64,000 bases of DNA from CAWKKW01 sp963850345 (GTDB lineage Bacteria > Acidobacteriota > Terriglobia > Terriglobales > Acidobacteriaceae): positions 310,001 to 374,000 of the forward strand of contig CAWKKW010000009.1 of assembly GCA_963850345.1 (NCBI GenBank), written 5' to 3'. Below, piece by piece: positions 52,214 to 62,187 of this stretch; within the stretch, counting starts at the first letter, position 1; each line of letters opens with the position of its first letter. A model generated the notes under the pieces. It was given only the letters and a program-made list of their open reading frames with translations. It did no database searches and was not told the DNA's origin. A program made the translations under genes and the position numbers.

Positions 52214-53977
52214 TCACGGGTGAGTTTGCAGTTGCTCGGCCTTCTGCCGTTCCAATGCAGCTTCCGCGGCGTTGCCCTGCCGCGCGAGCGTTTCAGCAAG
52301 CGCCTGGTGGGGCGCGGCAAAGGCGGGATCCGCGGCAATGGCCATCCGGAACTGGGTAGCGGCCTCGGGAAGCTGTCCGCGCTTGAGCAGCAGATTCCCA
52401 TTGTCCAGGGCAAAGACAGCTCGCTGCCGGCTCACCGCAACCCGGCTCAAGTCTGCAGCGATCTTCCTCTCCGCCGCGGCTTCGGTCTTCTTGCCTTGCT
52501 GCGCGTACACGGCGGCGAGCGTGATGTGCGGACCGGGCTGTTGCGGAAGCAGTTCGATGGCCCGCTGCAGCGCTTCGGCGGCCTTATCGAGATCGTTCAC
52601 CTGCTTGTAGACGGTGCCCAGGGAGGAGTAAGCCTCACCGAAGTCGGAACGGAGCGTGGTGGCCCGGCCCAGCTCACGCGCTGCATCGTCAAACCGGCCG
52701 AGTTGCATGTAGAGAATGCCGAGGGTGTAGGGCGCGTCGGCCAGCGCCGGGTCTTCCTCCTCGGCCTTCGCAAGCTCCGCGATCGAGTCCTGCGGCTTGT
52801 CCTTGAGCTTCCACGCGAGTCCCAGGTCGTAGTGAAGCTGGGGATTGTCTGGTGCGAGCGTAAGCGCAAGCTGAAATTGTTCAATGGCGTGGTCGAGATC
52901 ACTTTGCTGCAGGTAAGCTACCCCGAGATCTTCGTGCAGCACCACGTTCTTCTCGTCGATGCGAAGCGCGCGGTTGTAGTAGGGTATCGCTTCCTTCGCT
53001 TTGCCCGATTGCACCAGCGCCAGGCCGAGGTTGGTGAGCGCAGATGCATCTTGTGGCCGGGCAGCGATGGTCTGTTCAAACAACGGAACCGCCTCCTGAA
53101 ATGTGCCTTGATTCTGCAGCGCAAGCGCGAGCGCATATTTTGCGTCGACAGAGTCAGGAGCTAACGCTATTGCATGGCGCAGCGTAGCTACGGCCTGATC
53201 CAATCTGCCATCGGCATCGAGTGCGCGTCCGAGTTGTAAGGCGGCGGCAACATCGCTGGGCATCAGCGAGGCGGCTGTCTGTAGCTCATTCACCGCGTCA
53301 CTCGCACGGCCAGAGAGCAGGTAGAGCGAGCCGAGGTGCAGGTGCGCGGCAGCCAGGTCTTTATCGAGAGCAATCGCTCGTTCAAACTCGGGCTGCGCTT
53401 CCTTCCATTGCTGCTGGTCGGCCAGGACAGAACCGAGGGCATCGTGCAGGATGGCGCTGTCGTCATGCAGGGCAATGGCGGCTTTGAGCTTTTCGGCCGC
53501 AGCGGGTTTGTTGCCGCTGGCAACGAGGGCGCGGGCGTAGTCGGCCCAGGTCTCCGCGGAAAACACTGTGTTGGCATCGCCCCGCGACTCAAGCGAGCGA
53601 AACAGCGGAAGCGCCTTGGCGTAGTCCTGCATGCGCACGTACAACAACCCAAGATTCAGTGGCGCTGAGGTGTCCTGCGGATCGAGGCGAAGCGCGAGTT
53701 CCAGTTGCATGTGTGCTGCTGCAAGGTCGCCTTCTTCCATCAGCACAGAGCCGTAGGCGGTGTGACCGGCTGCGACCTTGGGAGCGAGTGTAACTACGCG
53801 CAGGAAGTCACGATGGGCTTCGGCAAGATCGTGACGCGCAAAGGCCGCGGAGCCTGCCTGGAAGGCCTGCTGTGCGGATTGCAACGCCTGTTTGCTGGGC
53901 GGGGCTGGCTGCTGCGCCGGGCTTCCCGCAGGCCTGGTCTGAGCCAGCAGCGATGCCCCTAGGATGAACGCGATCAC
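52214..53977 (-). CDS. Exported TPR-repeat protein
   Basis: This 587-residue protein has a short hydrophobic N-terminus (MIAFILGASLLAQ; possibly truncated at GTG 53977) and a Pro/Gln linker, followed by at least a dozen TPR units such as HLHLGSLYLLSGRASDAVNE, ALTNLGLALVQSGKAKEAIP and LGILYMQLGRFDDAARELG. It is likely a periplasmic scaffold. It precedes the two CRTAC1 genes on the same strand (189 bp gap), and a TPR gene also sits beside the cytochrome across the convergence point. Confidence 0.85.
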   Translation of the reverse strand: MIAFILGASLLAQTRPAGSPAQQPAPPSKQALQSAQQAFQAGSAAFARHDLAEAHRDFLRVVTLAPKVAAGHTAYGSVLMEEGDLAAAHMQLELALRLDPQDTSAPLNLGLLYVRMQDYAKALPLFRSLESRGDANTVFSAETWADYARALVASGNKPAAAEKLKAAIALHDDSAILHDALGSVLADQQQWKEAQPEFERAIALDKDLAAAHLHLGSLYLLSGRASDAVNELQTAASLMPSDVAAALQLGRALDADGRLDQAVATLRHAIALAPDSVDAKYALALALQNQGTFQEAVPLFEQTIAARPQDASALTNLGLALVQSGKAKEAIPYYNRALRIDEKNVVLHEDLGVAYLQQSDLDHAIEQFQLALTLAPDNPQLHYDLGLAWKLKDKPQDSIAELAKAEEEDPALADAPYTLGILYMQLGRFDDAARELGRATTLRSDFGEAYSSLGTVYKQVNDLDKAAEALQRAIELLPQQPGPHITLAAVYAQQGKKTEAAAERKIAADLSRVAVSRQRAVFALDNGNLLLKRGQLPEAATQFRMAIAADPAFAAPHQALAETLARQGNAAEAALERQKAEQLQTHP

Positions 53978-54408
53978 AGTACGATTGTAATAGTCCGAGA
54001 GCCGCCATTCCGCTTTGGTGTTAGCTTTTTACCCCCGCAGGGCACATGCTGGAAATGTTACCGGCAGGTAACTCTCCGGCGTACTGGGATGCAGGCTTGT
54101 GGGACTGCGAAGGATGTCCAAGGTTACCCACCTTCGTTGTAGATCAAGGTGGAATAGGCGAAGTGGCCCTGTGTTTACAGGCATTTGGCAACCATCTATG
54201 TTACGAGTTGAGATGGGAATGAGGAGAATTGGAAACGTACGCGTGCCGGTTGCAAACTTAGGAATCTGCTTTACATGACCTGGGCGTGACCTAAGTAACG
54301 GCACAAATGCACTTTTCGAGTGCAAAGAAAACCGACCTGACTTACGCTCTCTTTAACAAAGATTCGAACAAGCTGAGTTTTAAACACTTACTGCTGAGGA
54401 GAACTTCC
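53978..54408. other. Intergenic stretch between divergent genes, no gene seen
   Basis: About 430 bp separate the minus-strand TPR gene from the plus-strand one-TM gene. Short ORFs on either strand look like shadows. A weak TTGCAA-16-TACATG pair near 54250 could drive the plus-strand gene. I see no RNA gene or strong hairpin. Confidence 0.45.
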
Positions 54409-54894
54409 ATGGGCTCTACTTTACCTATGTTGCCGGTAAGACCAACATGGTCGAAATGGCATTCCGTATTGATTGGATTGCTGGCGATCTATCTGCTTGC
54501 AATCGCCGTGGATGTTCTCTTCACTCACCCTAACCAGACCGTCGCCATCACTGGGGCGTCTCACGTGACCACTGTCAGAGCATCGGTGCAGCCCTCCTCC
54601 ATTTCAAGCCAAAGCCTGCCCCCACAGGCCCAGGCAACGCACCTGGTCGATGTTCGGAAAGCGTATGCAAAGATCGCGCAGGACAGCCTGCTCGAGACCA
54701 ACGCACGCGCCTCCGTCTGGACCAGCGGTGACAGCCAGCAGGAATTGCATTTGACCTATCCGCAGACGGCCCGCATGATGGCTCGCCAGATGGAAGACGA
54801 GAGCATCATGTTCCAGGAACTGCGGCAACTCGGATTCACTCGCGTCGACCTGACGGACGGCGGACAATTTAACCAGCATTGGGACTTGAACTAA
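54409..54894 (+). CDS. Hypothetical single-TM protein
   Basis: I do not recognise this 161-residue protein. Residues 17-37 (HSVLIGLLAIYLLAIAVDVL) form one TM helix, then a Ser/Gln-rich linker and a C-terminal helical part (YPQTARMMARQMEDESIMFQ, then ELRQLGFTRVDLTDGG). It is probably an inner-membrane protein with a periplasmic domain. AGGAGA lies 6 bp before ATG 54409; ATG 54307 in frame has no ribosome site. A hairpin with repeats follows the stop codon. Confidence 0.65.
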   Translation: MGSTLPMLPVRPTWSKWHSVLIGLLAIYLLAIAVDVLFTHPNQTVAITGASHVTTVRASVQPSSISSQSLPPQAQATHLVDVRKAYAKIAQDSLLETNARASVWTSGDSQQELHLTYPQTARMMARQMEDESIMFQELRQLGFTRVDLTDGGQFNQHWDLN

Positions 54895-54907
54895 CAATAC
54901 CGAGAGT

Positions 54908-54951
54908 ATCTCCCCCGACTTTAGATCTCCCCCACGATTTTGATCTCCCCC
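54908..54951 (+). repeat. Three direct ATCTCCCCC repeats after the one-TM gene
   Basis: ATCTCCCCC occurs at 54908, 54925 and 54943, at intervals of 17 and 18 bp. The regular spacing lies just after the stop codon and before a hairpin. C-rich, unstructured RNA here could be a Rho-loading or protein-binding site. Confidence 0.55.
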
Positions 54952-54960
54952 AGCTTCTTC

Positions 54961-54996
54961 GAGGCGATGGACGGCTGATAAAGCCATCCTCGCCTC
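54961..54996 (+). terminator. Possible hairpin terminator after the one-TM gene
   Basis: GAGGCGA (54961-54967) pairs with TCGCCTC (54990-54996), with TGG/CCA adding inner pairs, followed by TACTTATTTG. It is about 65 bp after the stop codon. The tail is only moderately T-rich. Confidence 0.45.
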
Positions 54997-55158
54997 TACT
55001 TATTTGCAGGCGCTACCGACGTGAAAGGCCTGCGCGCATTCGTATCAGAAACGGATACAACTGCGCAGTTCCAGTGTCGCGGCTGCATCACGTCTTCGGC
55101 CGGCCCTGAGTCTCGCAAGACGCGCTCCCCAATCCGGTGCCTGCTGTCCTGCCCCGAG

Positions 55159-56403
55159 TTACTCCTGCCGGCAAAGCCCTAACTTCCGCAACAGCGGTCC
55201 CACTGTCAGACCTTGAACAGCGACAGAAAACACGACCACAACGTAAGTGATTGCCAGCAGTTCATTGCGGGTGCGCCCCTGAGAAAGCGAAAGCGCCAGC
55301 GCGATGGAGAGCGCCCCACGCAGACCACCCCAGGTCAAGACGGCTACTGTGCCTCGTACTTGCCGGTGCACGAACTGCAAGCTGCCGACAACCGACGCTA
55401 CGCTCAAGAGGCGGGCCAGCAACACGGCTGGGATCGCGAGGAGTCCGGCGAAGAGATATTGAGCCTGCCAGGGCATCACCAGCAATTGAAGGCCGAGCAG
55501 CAGAAACAGAACCACATTGAGGATGTCGTCAATTAGCTCCCAGAACTTGTCCACGTTGTCGCGCGTGATTTCAGACATGGCCAGCGAACGGGCCCTTCCA
55601 CTGACAAGCAGGCCGGCGGCGACGGCTTCGAGTGGGGCGGATACGTGAAGCGCGTCGGCCAGAGCATAGCCGCCCATGGCGAGCGCGAGAGTGAGCAGGA
55701 CTTCGACTCGATAGCTGTCCACCATTCGCAGGAGGCGGTAGACCAGGTATCCAAGCACGGCGCCGATCAACAAACCTCCACCGGCATCGACAAAGAAAAC
55801 AACGAGCAGCCTGCTGAACTTCGGAAGGCCGCCCTGAGAAGAAGCTTCGAGAAGCGAGAGGAAGATCACCGCGCCTACGCCGTCGTTAAAGAGGGATTCG
55901 CCGGTAAGCTGCGTCTCAAGGCTGAGCGGCGCGCCCACTCTGCGCACCATTTCGAGCACCGCGATCGGGTCCGTCGGCGAGATGAGTGCACCGAAGAGAA
56001 GACAGGTGAGCAAATCTGCAGGTAAGCCAACCAGGCGGAGGATCAGGTAGAGTAAGCCCGCTACCGCGAGAGTGGAAAGAATCGTACTCACAATGGACAA
56101 GGTGAGTACCGGCAGCTTCTCTTTTGCAAGTTGGGCCAGGTCCAGGTGCAGGGCGCCGGCAAAGAGCAGCAGCCCAAGCATGCCGTGAAGCACGACCTTG
56201 GGAAAATCGATGCCCGCGACCAGCGACTCGGCCGCTCGATGCAGTCCCGGAGCTTTTTGCCCGGCGAGGATGAGCGCGAACGATCCGAACAGGGACAGCA
56301 GCATGACGCCGACGGTGCTGGGCAGCCGCAAAAATCGGTGGCTCACAAAGCTGAACAGCGCCGCCAGCGACACAAGTGCGCTCAACAGCACAAAAATGGT
56401 CAT
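55159..56403 (-). CDS. CPA1-family Na+/H+ (cation/proton) antiporter
   Basis: This 414-residue membrane protein has about 12 hydrophobic segments. Family motifs are FGALISPTDPIAVLEMVRR (138-156), LTGESLFNDGVGAVIFLSL (167-185, with the N-D pair that carries ions), SAPLEAVAAGLLVSGRAR and VLTWGGLRGALSIALAL. It exchanges sodium or potassium for protons across the inner membrane. It lacks the long cytoplasmic tail of some NhaP proteins. It ends 55 bp before the GH20 start region on the same strand but probably has its own promoter. Confidence 0.9.
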   Translation of the reverse strand: MTIFVLLSALVSLAALFSFVSHRFLRLPSTVGVMLLSLFGSFALILAGQKAPGLHRAAESLVAGIDFPKVVLHGMLGLLLFAGALHLDLAQLAKEKLPVLTLSIVSTILSTLAVAGLLYLILRLVGLPADLLTCLLFGALISPTDPIAVLEMVRRVGAPLSLETQLTGESLFNDGVGAVIFLSLLEASSQGGLPKFSRLLVVFFVDAGGGLLIGAVLGYLVYRLLRMVDSYRVEVLLTLALAMGGYALADALHVSAPLEAVAAGLLVSGRARSLAMSEITRDNVDKFWELIDDILNVVLFLLLGLQLLVMPWQAQYLFAGLLAIPAVLLARLLSVASVVGSLQFVHRQVRGTVAVLTWGGLRGALSIALALSLSQGRTRNELLAITYVVVVFSVAVQGLTVGPLLRKLGLCRQE

Positions 56404-56464
56404 GCTTCATTCAGCCTCATCCCTTGACTGTAATAGGGACGACACGGAATGTGAGAGCAGCGAG

Positions 56465-58555
56465 CTACTTTTTCGAGCTGCTTGCCTCCACCAATTCCGA
56501 GACCGAAGGAGCGATCATGTCGAGCAACACAGCTTGCGGTTTGGCAGCAGATTTGAGCAATGCCACCTGCTGACTGGTCCAGTCCGCGGACGGCTCCTGA
56601 CCTTTCTGCAGGTAGTCGAGGGATTGCAAACCGATCTCGGCAACCTGGCGAAGGGTGGCTGAGACTGGTGCGAGCTCCATGGTCATTGGAGAGCGCGACA
56701 GGATCGGCTGAAGCCTGGCGTCGTTGTCGCGCCACTTCTCGAGCCAGTGCTGCGCCTGCTGGATGTCTTCGGGTGTGGCCTTCTTTGCGACGATGCGGTC
56801 GACCAGATCATGAAAATCTCTGGCCGTATCGCTCTCAGGAGGGATGGCGTCGATCAGCTTGTTATAGGCGGTCAGGCTGGCGTAGGTGCCCAGAGACTCG
56901 CGTTCGTACTGCTTCGGCGGCTCGACCACATCGCCCAGCACGCGCAGAGGCTCCGGATCCGAGAGGCCGGTCATGCGTTGCAGCATCATGGGGTAAGAGG
57001 AGCGATGGTGCAGGCCGTAGTACTCCAGCTTCTGCGATATGACGCCCATGCGCGTGTACATCGAGGGAATGTCGGTGACGTCCTGTGGTGACCAGAGACG
57101 TTCGGCGATGGCCGCGGTTCGGGGCCAGACCCGGCTGTCGATGTTCTCCGGCGTCACGAACTCCGACCACATGGTCGCCTCGCCGCCGAGGATGCGCTGC
57201 TTCGCTTCCGGTGGAAGGTTAGCCGCGTTCTTGCCCATCGGGTCGACGACATAGTGTTCTCTCGCCGGCTGGTTGAGATCGATGTAGTAGCCATTGGAGA
57301 GCAGCCCCTTGTTGCCGCGGCTGGCTGCCTCGGCCAGTGAGTCCTGCCCGCGCCATGATTGAATGACCACGTCTTTGGGAGTGTTCGGCTGCAGGACTTC
57401 GTCCCAGCCTTCCATGATTTTCTTGTGTTTGGCGACGATCTTCTGCACGCGCTCGCTGAAGTAGGCCTGCAGCGCGGCGTTGTCCTTCAGGTTGTGCGCG
57501 TGCATGAACTCCTGAATGCGCGGATTCGCGTCCCATTCCTTGCCGTTGCACTCGTCGCCCCCGACGTGGAAGTAGGTGTCGGGGAAGAGTTCCGTCATCT
57601 CACCGATGAAGGTGTCGAGGAATTTATAAGTGCTCTCACGGGTTGGATCCATGGCGGGATTGAAGATGCCCCACTGCCGCTCGATTGCGTATGGTCCCGT
57701 GCCGCTGGCCAGGTCGGGATAGCCGACAAACCAGGAGCCCGCATGTCCCGGCATGTCAAACTCGGGAATAACGCGGATGCCCCGATCGCGCGCATACTCG
57801 AGGATCTCGCGCACCTGGTCCTGGGTGTAGTACATGCCGTCGGAGCCCTTCTCCTGCAGCAGCGGAAACTTTTTGCTCTCGATGCGGAATCCCTGATCTT
57901 CCGAGAGGTGCCAGTGGAAGACGTTGAGCTTGACCGCCTCCATACCATCCAGATTTCGCCGGATCACGTCGAGTGGCTGGAAGTGGCGGCCAGCGTCGAT
58001 CATGAGGCCGCGCCACGGGAAGCGTGGCTGATCTTCAATCGTGACGGCAGGAGCGCTGAAGCCCTGCTGGGTGACATGCACCAGCTGTAGAAAGGTCTGC
58101 AGCCCTCGCAAAATCCCGAGTGGATTGGGCGCCGACAGGTGTACGTCGTTTGCTGTGACCGTGAGATGGTAAGACTCGTCTTCCCCGAGTTCCTGAACGG
58201 GCTTGCTGGGACCATTGGTCTGAATGACGAAGTGGGCCTTGTCCTTCGCGGCTCCTGTGGCGGCTGAGGGGAGGAAAGGGATGCCGGTCTCCCGCGAGAG
58301 TACGGTGATGAATCTCGCTTGCGCGCGCGCCAGGCGTGGCTCGGTGTAGCCCTCGCTCGCGATCGCGAAGGAACCGTCAATGGGGAACTCGCCCGTTTGA
58401 ACGTTGATGTGAGCCGGCACAGGCATGAGCGGAAGAGGAGCCTGAGCGTGGGCCGGAGTTGCGGCGCTGGTGCATGCAAGGGCGATCATCGAGGAGAGAA
58501 ACAAACCGCGAAACAGCAGAGCTGAAGAAGGCAAGAGCTGGTCTCCATACAACAC
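56465..58555 (-). CDS. Exported GH20 beta-N-acetylhexosaminidase
   Basis: This 696-residue protein has a signal peptide (about 1-37, ending PAHAQ) and a GH20 N-terminal domain (LPLMPVPAHINVQTGEFPI). The catalytic barrel shows PRFPWRGLMIDAGRHFQPL, VFHWHLSEDQGFRIE, HVGGDECNGKEW (about 330, with the D-E pair) and WDEVLQ. It removes terminal GlcNAc or GalNAc from glycans and chitin fragments using the substrate's own acetamido group. GTG 58555 is the likely start. It is divergent from the GH38 gene, about 280 bp away. Confidence 0.93.
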   Translation of the reverse strand: MLYGDQLLPSSALLFRGLFLSSMIALACTSAATPAHAQAPLPLMPVPAHINVQTGEFPIDGSFAIASEGYTEPRLARAQARFITVLSRETGIPFLPSAATGAAKDKAHFVIQTNGPSKPVQELGEDESYHLTVTANDVHLSAPNPLGILRGLQTFLQLVHVTQQGFSAPAVTIEDQPRFPWRGLMIDAGRHFQPLDVIRRNLDGMEAVKLNVFHWHLSEDQGFRIESKKFPLLQEKGSDGMYYTQDQVREILEYARDRGIRVIPEFDMPGHAGSWFVGYPDLASGTGPYAIERQWGIFNPAMDPTRESTYKFLDTFIGEMTELFPDTYFHVGGDECNGKEWDANPRIQEFMHAHNLKDNAALQAYFSERVQKIVAKHKKIMEGWDEVLQPNTPKDVVIQSWRGQDSLAEAASRGNKGLLSNGYYIDLNQPAREHYVVDPMGKNAANLPPEAKQRILGGEATMWSEFVTPENIDSRVWPRTAAIAERLWSPQDVTDIPSMYTRMGVISQKLEYYGLHHRSSYPMMLQRMTGLSDPEPLRVLGDVVEPPKQYERESLGTYASLTAYNKLIDAIPPESDTARDFHDLVDRIVAKKATPEDIQQAQHWLEKWRDNDARLQPILSRSPMTMELAPVSATLRQVAEIGLQSLDYLQKGQEPSADWTSQQVALLKSAAKPQAVLLDMIAPSVSELVEASSSKK

Positions 58556-58839
58556 AAAATCAAGATTGCGACCATTCTACGTCTCTCCAGCTGAATTCGC
58601 AGGAGAGCGCCGCCGGATCGGGCAGCCCCACGCTGCGCGCGGAACGGCGTGACTCTCAGCGTCTGCAGCAGCCAGGCCGGATGAACGCCCGGTTAGCATG
58701 ACACATATACAGATCGTGGCCTGACCTTTATCCTGATTCGTTGGTTTGGTTAAAGCTGTTTTCGTCGCGGCCGCGTGGCCGTGGTTCGTTTCCAACTGCG
58801 TTGATCCCGGTTGATCTCGATGGATCGTAGGAGTGTTTG

Positions 58840-61800
58840 ATGATGCACGTTTGCCGTTTGTTGTGGAGCAGAAGGAAGAGTCTCTGCTCGGCCATGGTTG
58901 TGCTTGGCGTCTGTGTCCTGTCCGTTACGCGTGTCCCGGCACAGACCGGTTTAGAGATTCCCAAGCCGGAGGCGCTGCTTTCCAGCCAGTCTCGCACGGT
59001 AGTGGAACGGCTCGACAGCCTCAGCCACCTGCCGGCGGACGAATGGCGGTTCCATGCAGGAGACGTGGCGCATGGCGAGGCCGTCGATCTGGACGACTCC
59101 AGTTGGCAGGTTGTGAAGCCGAAGAGCGATGCTCCGAACGAATCCGTCTGGTATCGGCGCACGATCGAAGTGCCTCGTTCGCTCAACGGATACGACCTGA
59201 CGGGCGCCCGCATCTGGTTCCAGTTTGTGGCAAACGCGAACGGCCCTATGCCGGCGATTGTGTACTTCAATGGGCGCCGCGTGGCTCTGGGAGATGATCT
59301 CGAACCCATCGTTCTATTCGACGACGCGAAGCCGGGCGAGAAGGTGCTGGTCGCTGTTAAGCTGCTGCACACCGTCGATCAGAAACGATTTGACCGGGCC
59401 ACGTTGAAGATCGATTTCGCGCAGGGTCGCCCGAATCCTGAAGATCTTCGCACTGAGATTTTGTCGGCAGCATTGCTGATTCCCAGCCTGTCAAAGGATG
59501 ATCAGGCTCCGATGGCCACGCTGGAGAAGGCCGGCACAACGGTGGATCTCAAAGCGCTGGACGCGAACAATCAGGCCGGCTTTGATGCCTCGCTCAAACG
59601 CGCGCAGTCGATGATGGACGAATTGAAGCCGCAGTTGCAGCAACTCACGATTCACATGACGGGCAATTCCCACATCGACGCGGCGTGGCTCTGGCCCTGG
59701 ACCGAGACGGTCGATGTGGTGAAGAGAACATTCTCGACCGCGCTGCAATTGATGAATGAGTATCCCGATTACACGTTTACGCAGTCGGCTGCAGCCTACA
59801 ACGAGTGGCTGGCGGAGAAGTATCCGCAGATCAACGACCAGATCAAGCAGCGAATCAAAGAAGGCCGGTGGGAGATCGTGGGAGGCATGTGGGTGGAGCC
59901 GGATCTCAACATGCCGGACGGAGAATCGCTGGTGCGGCAGTTGCTGGTCGGCAAGCGCTTTTACCAGCAGCAGTATGGAGTGGATGTGCGCATCGGTTGG
60001 AACCCGGACTCGTTCGGTTACAACTGGCAGTTGCCGCAGATCTACAAGAAGTCGGGCATGGATTATTTCGTAACGCAGAAGATGCATTGGAACGACACAA
60101 ACCAGCTTCCGTTTCGCCTCTTCTGGTGGGAATCGCCGGATGGCAGCAAGGTGCTGACTTATTTTCCGACTGACTACGTGCATGTGGACCTGAGCCCGAT
60201 TCGGCAGGCGAACGACTTTGCGCATTCGCGGACGTTTTCGCCGGGCATGACCGAGATGATGGACCTGTACGGCATCGGCGATCACGGCGGCGGCCCGACG
60301 CGCGCCCTGCTCGACGAAGGTGTGCATTGGACGCAGCCGGACAAGGTCGTGCCGAAGCACGAGTTCGGCACAGCTCAGAGCTACTTCACCGCGATCGAGA
60401 AGAAGGTGCAAAGCGATTCGCAAACGTGGGATTATGACTCGATTGCCAAAGGCTACAAGGAACCATCGACCCCGCCCGCAGGCAAAGTAGCGATTCCCAC
60501 ATGGAAGGATGAACTCTACTTCGAATACCACCGCGGCGTGATGACCACGCAGGCGAATCTCAAGCAAAACAACCGAGAGAGCGAAGAGTGGGCGCTTAAT
60601 GCGGAGAAGGTTGCGTCTCTCGCATGGCTCGAAGGCAACGCCTACCCACAGAGCGAGCTGACCGAGGCCTGGAAGAAAATCACGTTCAACCAATTTCATG
60701 ATCTCGCCGCCGGCTCGGGCATCGGCGTGATCTACAAGGACGCACAGCGCGACTACGACCAGGTGCACTGGGCGACGAATGAAATATCTTCCAAGGCGAT
60801 GAAGACGCTGGCATCGCAGATCAACACGAAATCCGCCGGAGACTTGCCGGTGTTGGTGTTCAATCCGCTGGCATGGGAGCGCTCCGGTCCCGTGGAGGTC
60901 AGCATCCAGCTAGCGTCGCCTTCTCCGAATGGGGTGACCGTCCTCGACTCTGAGAACCATGTGCTGCCCTCAGAGGTGCTCTCGAGCGATGCAAAGCTCG
61001 GAACCTATCGCTTGCGCATCGAGGCGAACAGCATTCCATCGCTCGGCTACAAGGTGCTGCATGTGGTGCCGGGTAACAAGACGCCGGCCACAGCGCTGAA
61101 GGCACAGGGCCTCACGCTGGAGAACGCGAACCTTAAGCTCACCATCGACAAGCAGACCGGTTGCATCACCAGCTTGTTTGATAAAAAGGCCAGCTTCGAG
61201 ACGCTGGCCGATGGTGCATGCGGAAATCAGCTGCAAACCTTCGTCGACACTCCCAAAGACTACGACGCGTGGAACATCGATCCTGGCACGCTGGACCACA
61301 TGACCCCGATCGAAAAGGCAGATTCCGTCGAACTGGTCGAAAAGGGTCCCCTGCGTGAGGCCGTGCGCGTGAGCCGCACCTGGCAACACTCAAAGTTCGT
61401 GCAGGAGATCACGCTCTACGCTGGCTCGGACCAGGTGGTGATTGAAAACGATATCGATTGGCATGAGACACATGTTCTGTTGAAGGCCGCGTTTCCGCTT
61501 CGCGCCACCAGCCAGAAGGCGACCTACGAGATCCCTTACGGCAGCATTGAACGTACCACCACGAGAAATAACTCGTGGGAGCAGGCGAAGTTTGAAGTGC
61601 CCGCACTGCGCTGGGCCGATCTTGGCGATGGGCAGCACGGTTTCAGCCTGATCAACGAATCGAAGTACGGGTACGACGACAAGGACAACGTGCTTCGTTT
61701 AACCCTCCTTCGCTCGCCGACCTGGCCCGATCCCGACGCTGACCGGGGTCATCACCACTTCAGTTACGCACTGTTTCCGCATGCTGGAGATTGGAAGCAG

Positions 61801-62169
61801 GCCATGACAGTCCGTCATGGTTACGAATTTAACTACAAGCTGCAGGCCATGCAGGTAATGCCACACGCCGGACCGCTGCCCATTCAGCATTCGTACGTAA
61901 GCGTCTCACCGGAAAACGTCGTTCTGACGGCGCTCAAGAAAGCTGAAGACGACAACGGATTGATCTTCCGCATGTATGAGTGGGCCGGTAAGACGGCGGA
62001 GGTCAAGGTTCACCTGCCGGAGGGAGCGAGCAGCGCTACAGTGACCAACATGATGGAAAAGGCAGAGGGTTCCCCGCTGACGGTGAGCGGCGGAGAGGTC
62101 AGCGTTCCCATTCACCCGTTTGAGATACTTACGCTGCGCGTCGACTACGCTCCGGCCAAGCAGCAGTAA
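58840..62169 (+). CDS. Exported GH38 alpha-mannosidase
   Basis: This 1109-residue protein has a signal peptide (about 1-34, ending RVPAQ), an N-terminal beta-sandwich with WYRRTIEVP and the GH38 catalytic domain. The domain shows MTGNSHIDAAWLWPWTETVD (zinc His and Asp, about 274), GRWEIVGGMWVEPDLNMPDG, GWNPDSFGYNWQLPQI (nucleophile Asp, about 390) and YGIGDHGGGPTR. The C-terminal beta domains are present (FPLRATSQKATYEIPYG). It cleaves alpha-mannosides. ATG 58840 has AGGAG 6 bp upstream; TTG 58837 is possible. Export fits extracellular glycan breakdown alongside GH20. Confidence 0.94.
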   Translation: MMHVCRLLWSRRKSLCSAMVVLGVCVLSVTRVPAQTGLEIPKPEALLSSQSRTVVERLDSLSHLPADEWRFHAGDVAHGEAVDLDDSSWQVVKPKSDAPNESVWYRRTIEVPRSLNGYDLTGARIWFQFVANANGPMPAIVYFNGRRVALGDDLEPIVLFDDAKPGEKVLVAVKLLHTVDQKRFDRATLKIDFAQGRPNPEDLRTEILSAALLIPSLSKDDQAPMATLEKAGTTVDLKALDANNQAGFDASLKRAQSMMDELKPQLQQLTIHMTGNSHIDAAWLWPWTETVDVVKRTFSTALQLMNEYPDYTFTQSAAAYNEWLAEKYPQINDQIKQRIKEGRWEIVGGMWVEPDLNMPDGESLVRQLLVGKRFYQQQYGVDVRIGWNPDSFGYNWQLPQIYKKSGMDYFVTQKMHWNDTNQLPFRLFWWESPDGSKVLTYFPTDYVHVDLSPIRQANDFAHSRTFSPGMTEMMDLYGIGDHGGGPTRALLDEGVHWTQPDKVVPKHEFGTAQSYFTAIEKKVQSDSQTWDYDSIAKGYKEPSTPPAGKVAIPTWKDELYFEYHRGVMTTQANLKQNNRESEEWALNAEKVASLAWLEGNAYPQSELTEAWKKITFNQFHDLAAGSGIGVIYKDAQRDYDQVHWATNEISSKAMKTLASQINTKSAGDLPVLVFNPLAWERSGPVEVSIQLASPSPNGVTVLDSENHVLPSEVLSSDAKLGTYRLRIEANSIPSLGYKVLHVVPGNKTPATALKAQGLTLENANLKLTIDKQTGCITSLFDKKASFETLADGACGNQLQTFVDTPKDYDAWNIDPGTLDHMTPIEKADSVELVEKGPLREAVRVSRTWQHSKFVQEITLYAGSDQVVIENDIDWHETHVLLKAAFPLRATSQKATYEIPYGSIERTTTRNNSWEQAKFEVPALRWADLGDGQHGFSLINESKYGYDDKDNVLRLTLLRSPTWPDPDADRGHHHFSYALFPHAGDWKQAMTVRHGYEFNYKLQAMQVMPHAGPLPIQHSYVSVSPENVVLTALKKAEDDNGLIFRMYEWAGKTAEVKVHLPEGASSATVTNMMEKAEGSPLTVSGGEVSVPIHPFEILTLRVDYAPAKQQ

Positions 62170-62187
62170 AGCGCAGGCACAAAACAC

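Noticed and set aside
51203..53164. Plus-strand ORF of 653 codons opposite the CRTAC1 and TPR genes
   Set aside because: Shadow of two well-supported minus-strand genes; no ribosome site, no recognisable domain and mirrored third-position bias.
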